From an uncultured Hyphomicrobiaceae bacterium (GTDB lineage Bacteria; Pseudomonadota; Alphaproteobacteria; Rhizobiales; CAMYJA01), in assembly GCA_947258705.1 (NCBI GenBank), contig CAMYJA010000011.1, forward strand, positions 1-47,516: 47,516 nucleotides of DNA. The letters are read 5' to 3'. Below, in pieces: positions 43,589 to 47,516 of this stretch (within the stretch, counting starts at the first letter, position 1; every line of letters begins with the position of its first letter). The position numbers were made by a program, and so were the translations under genes. Under the pieces are notes generated by a model. The model was not told where the DNA came from, did not search any database, and saw only the letters and a program-made list of their open reading frames with translations.

Positions 43589-44320
43589 CTACAAGAACTG
43601 CGGCTCGAACAGGTGCGAAAGCTCGGCCCCGATATGCGCGATCCTCGGATCGTCCCGGTCGATCACGCCCGCATGATCTTTGAGATCTGCCAGTTTGCCG
43701 TCTATTTTCTGAAGAATGACCGGCGAGGCCACCGGCCTCAGATCGGATTGCCCCTGATAGCCGAGCGAAAGAATCAGCCCACGGATGATATCGAGATTGG
43801 GCGGCATGTGATGCGCGGTAATCAGCCGCGCGGACCCCTGATCCTGCGTGGAAAAATGTATAAACCGCGTACCGACCGCAACCGACACCATACCGGATTG
43901 CTCAAAACCCGGATTGCGGTCGAAAAACATCAATCCCGAAGGACGGTCCGACCATTCGATATCGAAGGGATAAAAGAAGATCTTTCCCGGATTGAGGTAA
44001 CTCGGGCGGAAGAGGAAATATTCCGCTTCGTAATGATCGTAAAGGCTTCTGGGATAGCTGCCGTAAGGCGCGTCGGCCAGCTCCATCTCTGCCGGCCTGT
44101 GGTCGGAACCGCCCGCCTGGTCGATGAGATCGATCCCCAGCGCCGTTTCCACCTTGCGCAGCGTTTTGCGCGAATACTGCCCCTTTAAAAGGCGAAACAC
44201 CGTCGCTTCCCCGAGCAGCGCCCTGTCGGCGAGATTGCGCTGCGACCAGTCGCGCCGTTCCATCTCGGCGCGGATGATCTCCGCAATCGGATCCAGCGAT
44301 GTGCTGTCTATTGTGCTCAA
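43589..44320 (-). CDS. XRE-type helix-turn-helix regulator with a large unknown domain
   Basis: 243 aa. The N-terminal HTH_3-like part is RDWSQRNLADRALLGEATVFRLLKGQYSRKTLRKVETALG (about residues 23-62). The C-terminal 180 residues (YLNPGKIFFYPFDIEWSDRPSGLMFFDRNPGF and FIHFSTQDQGSARLITA) look like a ligand- or effector-type domain of unknown family. Target genes are not apparent; phaC is about 0.8 kb away but convergent. It should act in the cytoplasm as a DNA-binding protein. Confidence 0.8.
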   Translation of the reverse strand: MSTIDSTSLDPIAEIIRAEMERRDWSQRNLADRALLGEATVFRLLKGQYSRKTLRKVETALGIDLIDQAGGSDHRPAEMELADAPYGSYPRSLYDHYEAEYFLFRPSYLNPGKIFFYPFDIEWSDRPSGLMFFDRNPGFEQSGMVSVAVGTRFIHFSTQDQGSARLITAHHMPPNLDIIRGLILSLGYQGQSDLRPVASPVILQKIDGKLADLKDHAGVIDRDDPRIAHIGAELSHLFEPQFL

Positions 44321-44502
44321 ATGTTCAACCCGCTTCCCTTGCCATACCGGTTGCCCTCACGAATGCACGCCCATACCCATGCCCTCGATGAATCTGTCCC
44401 CTCGCTCCAATATGCCCGATCTGCAATATGATGAACATCAATTTTTCACCCGGAGACCGAACCTGCCCGGGCCCGCACTTCTGCCTGCGGCGGTGACGAA
44501 TG

Positions 44503-44949
44503 TCACACCCCGGCCGCCCAATCGGGTATGACCGCAAGCCGTTCGAATTCGATCTTGGGACAGCGGTTCATGACAACCTTGAGCCCGGCCTCTTCCGCGA
44601 GCTTTGCCACAGCGTCGTCGCGTACGCCGAGTTGCATCCACACTACCTTGGCGCCCGCCGCGATCGCATCCTGCGTTAACGACAGCACCGCATCGGAATT
44701 CACGAAAATATCGACCACGTCGATAGGCTCCGGAATCTCGCAAACTCTTCCCACAACCTTCTGATCAAGGAGGGTTTGTCCCGCCAGCCCCGGATTGACC
44801 GGGATCACCTCGTAACCCTTGTCCAGAAGATATTTGAACACGACATGGCTCGGCCGGCTTTCCTTGGCGCTGGCGCCGACAATTGCGAAATTCCGCGCCG
44901 CGCGCAAAATGCCGGCGATATACTGATCGGTATATTGATCATGATTCAT
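44503..44949 (-). CDS. CoA-binding protein (YccU-like)
   Basis: 148 aa Rossmann-like CoA_binding domain protein. Seen: NFAIVGASAKESRPSHVVFKYLLDKGYEVIPVNP near 20-53, DVVDIFVNSD near 78, AKVVWMQLGVRDDAVAKLAEEAGLKVVMNRCPKIE near 100-134. The NRCPKIE end is a family hallmark. The role is not established. It precedes (in transcription) nothing in the same direction for 180 bases. Confidence 0.9.
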   Translation of the reverse strand: MNHDQYTDQYIAGILRAARNFAIVGASAKESRPSHVVFKYLLDKGYEVIPVNPGLAGQTLLDQKVVGRVCEIPEPIDVVDIFVNSDAVLSLTQDAIAAGAKVVWMQLGVRDDAVAKLAEEAGLKVVMNRCPKIEFERLAVIPDWAAGV

Positions 44950-45000
44950 TTCGTTGCCCCCTGTGGCCGCGCCACGCTAATGGTTCTCCAGCCGACCCCG

Positions 45001-45252
45001 TCATTTGCGCTCCTTCATTGCCTTGCGCAGAGCAAAGCCCGCGAGCGCGCCGGCCAGGAGGAATCCCGCATGAAGCCCTGCCCCGGCGAACCGGTTCGCA
45101 TAGCCGCCCTGGAGAAGCGCGAGAAAGTCCGCTCCCATCAAGGCATATAGCGCAAGGCCCAGTAAAACGCCGATGCCGAGAGCCTTGACGGCCGCATCCA
45201 GCCAGCTCCGGCCCCACAGCCCCCCGACAATCAATCCAATCATAAGTGTCAT
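45001..45252 (-). CDS. Small membrane protein
   Basis: 83 aa with three hydrophobic stretches (LMIGLIVGGLWG, ALGIGVLLGLALYALMG, GLHAGFLLAGALAGFALRK) and a Lys/Arg tail. GGAG lies nine bases before the ATG. The family is unknown. It is 51 bases upstream of the CoA-binding gene on the same strand and may share its transcript. Confidence 0.6.
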   Translation of the reverse strand: MTLMIGLIVGGLWGRSWLDAAVKALGIGVLLGLALYALMGADFLALLQGGYANRFAGAGLHAGFLLAGALAGFALRKAMKERK

Positions 45253-45309
45253 GACCGACCGCTCCGTTTACCAATTGACCTTTTTCACATTCCCGCACCA
45301 TTGCCGGAC

Positions 45310-45373
45310 GCTCTTCCCGACAAATGTCTTTCCTGACAGACGCATTTCCCGGCAGGTGCCTTTCCCGGCAGGC
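45310..45373. repeat. 16-bp degenerate tandem repeat, four units
   Basis: GCTCTTCCCGACAAAT, GTCTTTCCTGACAGAC, GCATTTCCCGGCAGGT, GCCTTTCCCGGCAGGC. The core TTTCCCGGCAGG is shared by the last two; the first two are diverged. Confidence 0.75.
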
Positions 45374-45437
45374 GCGGCGACGCCCGGACCCTATCCCAGC
45401 CGGAACCGCGAGGCCAGTACGGCTGAATTATTTTTTG

Positions 45438-45482
45438 CACCCGCCCTGCACGGCATCACCCGCCCTGCACGGCATCACCCGC
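45438..45482. repeat. 19-bp tandem repeat, two units plus a partial
   Basis: ACCCGCCCTGCACGGCATC occurs twice without change, followed by ACCCGCC. Confidence 0.9.
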
Positions 45483-45655
45483 CATGAGCGGCGGGGCACA
45501 ATACCGCCTCGGACAAATCATGGTTTTCCTGATACACATGCGCAGCCGCCCGCAATTCGTGTGGTAAAATAATACCTATATTATAACCCATTGTATTCGA
45601 GCGCGGCCCGCTTTTTTTTGCAATCTCTCGAATGATAAATGGAGCCCGCGGTCAG

Positions 45656-46120
45656 ATGAAGACATATTCCGCAAAACAGGCCGAAATGGAAGAGAACTGG
45701 TTGCTCATCGACGCGGAAGGGCTGGTTGTCGGCCGCCTCGCCTCCTTGATCGCCAACCGGCTACGCGGCAAGCACAAACCTCTCTACACCCCCAATGTCG
45801 ATTGCGGCGATCACATCGTCGTCGTCAATGCCGAAAAGGTCGTTCTCACCGGCAAGAAGCGCGAGGACAAGACTTATTACCGTCACACCGGATATCCGGG
45901 CGGTATCAAGAGCCGCGAGGCGCATCAGGTCCTCGATGGCAAGCATCCCGAACGCGTGCTCGAAATGGCCGTGCAGCGCATGATGCCGGGCGGCCCCTTG
46001 TCGCGCCGCCAGATGAAGAAACTCAAGGTTTACGTCGGCGCCGATCATCCTCACGAGGCGCAAAAGCCGACCGAGATCGATATTGCCGCCATGAATTCGA
46101 AAAACAAACGGAGCGCATGA
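45656..46120 (+). CDS. rplM: 50S ribosomal protein L13
   Basis: 154 aa early-assembly large subunit protein. Seen: [25 protein letters not shown] near 16-40, [21 protein letters not shown] near 49-69, [13 protein letters not shown] near 75 and [31 protein letters not shown] near 109-139. The start is the ATG after GGAG; an upstream ATG frame is not used. It is followed 4 bases later by rpsI, the universal pair. Confidence 0.97.
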   Translation: MKTYSAKQAEMEENWLLIDAEGLVVGRLASLIANRLRGKHKPLYTPNVDCGDHIVVVNAEKVVLTGKKREDKTYYRHTGYPGGIKSREAHQVLDGKHPERVLEMAVQRMMPGGPLSRRQMKKLKVYVGADHPHEAQKPTEIDIAAMNSKNKRSA

Positions 46121-46124
46121 AACG

Positions 46125-46613
46125 ATGTCTGATGAAGTAAAATCGCTCGAAGACCTCGACAAGCTGAACGAAGGCGATGCCGCTGCCGTCAGCGCCGCGC
46201 CGGTATATGAGCAGAAACTCGACGCCCATGGCCGCGCCTACGCCACCGGCAAGAGAAAAGACGCCGTCGCCCGGGTCTGGATCAAACCCGGCTCGGGAAA
46301 AATTACCGTCAACAAGCGGGAATTCGAAAAATATTTCGCCCGCCCCGTTTTACAGATGATCCTCAAGCAACCGATCGAGGCGGCGGAGCGCTCGGACCAG
46401 TATGACATCATGTGCACGGTCAGCGGCGGCGGACTGTCCGGCCAGGCCGGCGCCGTCCGTCACGGCATATCCAAGGCCCTTACCCATTACGAACCTGAAT
46501 TGAGGCCGGTTCTGAAAAAAGGCGGCTTCCTCACCCGCGACGCCCGCGTCGTCGAACGGAAAAAATACGGCAGGAAGAAAGCCCGCAAGAGCTTCCAGTT
46601 CTCCAAGCGCTGA
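46125..46613 (+). CDS. rpsI: 30S ribosomal protein S9
   Basis: 162 aa. The core has [20 protein letters not shown] near 38, [13 protein letters not shown] near 60, [22 protein letters not shown] near 100, and the conserved Arg/Lys tail [23 protein letters not shown] whose C-terminal Arg contacts P-site tRNA. A roughly 35-residue acidic N-terminal extension precedes the core, as is usual in alphaproteobacteria. It is followed by a strong terminator. Confidence 0.97.
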   Translation: MSDEVKSLEDLDKLNEGDAAAVSAAPVYEQKLDAHGRAYATGKRKDAVARVWIKPGSGKITVNKREFEKYFARPVLQMILKQPIEAAERSDQYDIMCTVSGGGLSGQAGAVRHGISKALTHYEPELRPVLKKGGFLTRDARVVERKKYGRKKARKSFQFSKR

Positions 46614-46642
46614 TTTCGCCGCACCATGCATTCATGCCTTCG

Positions 46643-46675
46643 AGAGCCCGCCTGTCACTGGCGGGCTCTTTTTTT
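46643..46675 (+). terminator. Rho-independent terminator of rplM-rpsI
   Basis: AGAGCCCGCC and GGCGGGCTCT form a perfect 10-bp stem with loop TGTCACT, followed by seven T residues; 30 bases after the rpsI stop. Confidence 0.95.
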
Positions 46676-46768
46676 CCGCACTACATGGCTGGATGTTTCA
46701 GGGCAAACTGGATATGAGTGATCCGGCGCATTCCACCGTGAGAAGGAAACCGACCGGCAGGGAGTCTC

Positions 46769-47398
46769 ATGAACAAGTCATTGCTCATCATTGGCGCAGG
46801 CGGACACGGCCGTGTTTGCGCCGAAGCGGCGCAGGCGGCGGGCTGGACCGTTGCGGCTTTTTTCGACGAGGCCATCAAAGGTGGCCTGCCCATCAACAAC
46901 ATTCCCGTCACCACCGTCGAGCTGAAAGAACTGCACACGGAATTCCCCCCCGGGAGCCATGCTGTATTCATCGCCATCGGCAGCAATAACGACCGCCGTG
47001 GATTGTTCGAATACGCCCGCGACCTCGGTTATGAACTCCCGGTCATCATACATCCCAGCGCCCAGATTTCGCCCTCCGCGATCATCGGCGACGGCTCGGT
47101 CGCCCTTGCCAATGTCGTCGTTAACGCCAATTCCCGCATCGGCGCCTATTGCATTCTCAACACCGCCTGCACGGTCGATCATGACAATGTGCTCGACGAC
47201 GGCACGCAAATCTGTCCCGGCGCCCATCTCGCCGGCAGTGTCATTTGCGGACGGCTTGCCTTCGTCGGCACGGGCGCCAATGTCATTCCCGGCCGCAAAA
47301 TAGGCGGCGGCGCCGTCATCGGCGCGGGATCGCTCGTCGCCACCGACATCCCTCACGGTCACCGCGTCATGGGCAATCCGGCCAAACCCATCGAATAG
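46769..47398 (+). CDS. NeuD/PglD-type sugar O/N-acyltransferase
   Basis: 209 aa. The N-terminal part has the Rossmann-like NeuD opening LLIIGAGGHGRVCAEAAQAAGW (residues 5-26). The rest is a left-handed beta-helix with hexapeptide repeats (HPSAQISPSAIIGDGSVALANVVVNANSRIGAYCILNTACTVDHDNVL and VIPGRKIGGGAVIGAGSLVATDIP). Catalytic His is expected in TVDHDN. Such proteins acetylate sugars for surface glycans. No other glycan genes are next to it. Confidence 0.85.
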   Translation: MNKSLLIIGAGGHGRVCAEAAQAAGWTVAAFFDEAIKGGLPINNIPVTTVELKELHTEFPPGSHAVFIAIGSNNDRRGLFEYARDLGYELPVIIHPSAQISPSAIIGDGSVALANVVVNANSRIGAYCILNTACTVDHDNVLDDGTQICPGAHLAGSVICGRLAFVGTGANVIPGRKIGGGAVIGAGSLVATDIPHGHRVMGNPAKPIE

Positions 47399-47416
47399 CC
47401 GTGAGCGAAAACGGGA

Positions 47417-47440
47417 GCAGAAAATATAGCTGTTTTCTGC
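47417..47440 (+). terminator. Hairpin after the acyltransferase gene
   Basis: GCAGAAAA and TTTTCTGC form an 8-bp stem with an 8-base loop, 19 bases after the stop. The stem is A/T-rich and no separate T-tract follows, so it is a weak terminator call. Confidence 0.4.
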
Positions 47441-47445
47441 GACAA

Positions 47446-47516
47446 GGGACCAAGGGTCCCCGGCACATAGTGCCGCCCCCGCGGAGGCCCCGCGCCTTAG
47501 GCGCGGATATGGCCGT
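47446..47516. repeat. Hairpin repeat element, cut by the window edge
   Basis: Two lead hairpins, GGGACC-AAG-GGTCCC and CGGCAC-ATA-GTGCCG, then the core GCGGAG, GCC, CCGCGCC-TTA-GGCGCGG, ATAT, GGC, CGT. The last 34 bases differ from 25637-25670 at one position only (47507). The element continues past the edge. Confidence 0.85.

Larger units (their letters stand above)
45253..45655. other. Non-coding stretch before rplM
   Basis: About 400 bases. It should hold the rplM-rpsI promoter; AT-rich sequence at 45555-45595 is the likely place. It also holds a 16-bp tandem repeat (45310-45373) and a 19-bp repeat (45438-45482). No gene was recognised. Confidence 0.55.

Noticed and set aside
43589-44320. 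PhaR-type regulator of phaC
   Set aside because: The protein has an XRE-like HTH and lacks the PhaR N-terminal (PHB_acc) pattern.

Overview
The window looks like a chromosomal segment of an alphaproteobacterium with GC-rich codon use. The evidence is the gene set and gene order: a DUF2865 protein, a KRLG-type second glutamyl-tRNA synthetase, a class II DAHP synthase, UbiK beside lgt, the lgt-MidA-PgeF cluster, the prs-rplY-pth-ychF cluster, an aminotransferase-hom-glpX-recJ run, a class I PHA synthase, and a GAAC-N7-GAAC type SOS box. DUF2865 points toward Hyphomicrobiales-like lineages, but the genus cannot be told. No rRNA, tRNA, CRISPR array, transposase, phage or plasmid gene was seen. 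Most of the window is core housekeeping sequence.

Layout. 1-6.3 kb: the 5' end of an unknown gene, cysS, a secreted DUF2865 protein, gltX and nadE. 6.4-11.1 kb: a SAM methyltransferase, class II DAHP synthase, an alpha/beta hydrolase and a YbdK-type carboxylate-amine ligase. 11.2-19.5 kb: a sugar transferase, an SDR, an outer-membrane barrel, glutathione reductase with rpiA, succinate-semialdehyde dehydrogenase, phosphoglycolate phosphatase, and proC with a YbjN protein. 19.8-22.8 kb: an SOS-box-preceded Y-family polymerase translationally coupled to a small four-cysteine protein, then a three-gene cassette of unknown function that includes a DUF6714 protein. 23-25.6 kb: a second barrel, a TVP38-like membrane protein, a YciA-type thioesterase and ubiK.

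25.8-34.7 kb: lgt-MidA-pgeF, a duplicated-domain lipoprotein, prs, rplY, pth, ychF, an SH3 protein and a DUF1801 protein. 34.8-43 kb: recJ, glpX, hom, an aminotransferase, a small lipoprotein and phaC. 43-47.5 kb: a glycine-rich membrane protein, an XRE regulator, a CoA-binding protein, a small membrane protein, rplM-rpsI with a strong terminator, and a NeuD-type acyltransferase.

The most interesting non-gene signals are four. (1) A dispersed intergenic hairpin element occurs near 25.6, 43.1 and 47.5 kb. Its flanks are nearly constant, while its inner and outer stems change with compensation. (2) The rplY leader has a promoter-like site, a possible 14-codon leader ORF, an intrinsic-terminator hairpin inside that ORF, and a competing pairing. 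(3) The SOS-controlled polymerase overlaps a small Cys protein gene. (4) 12-bp tandem repeats occur at three loci, two of them in frame inside housekeeping-type genes. All functional statements rest on reading the sequence and on family knowledge; no database search was run.
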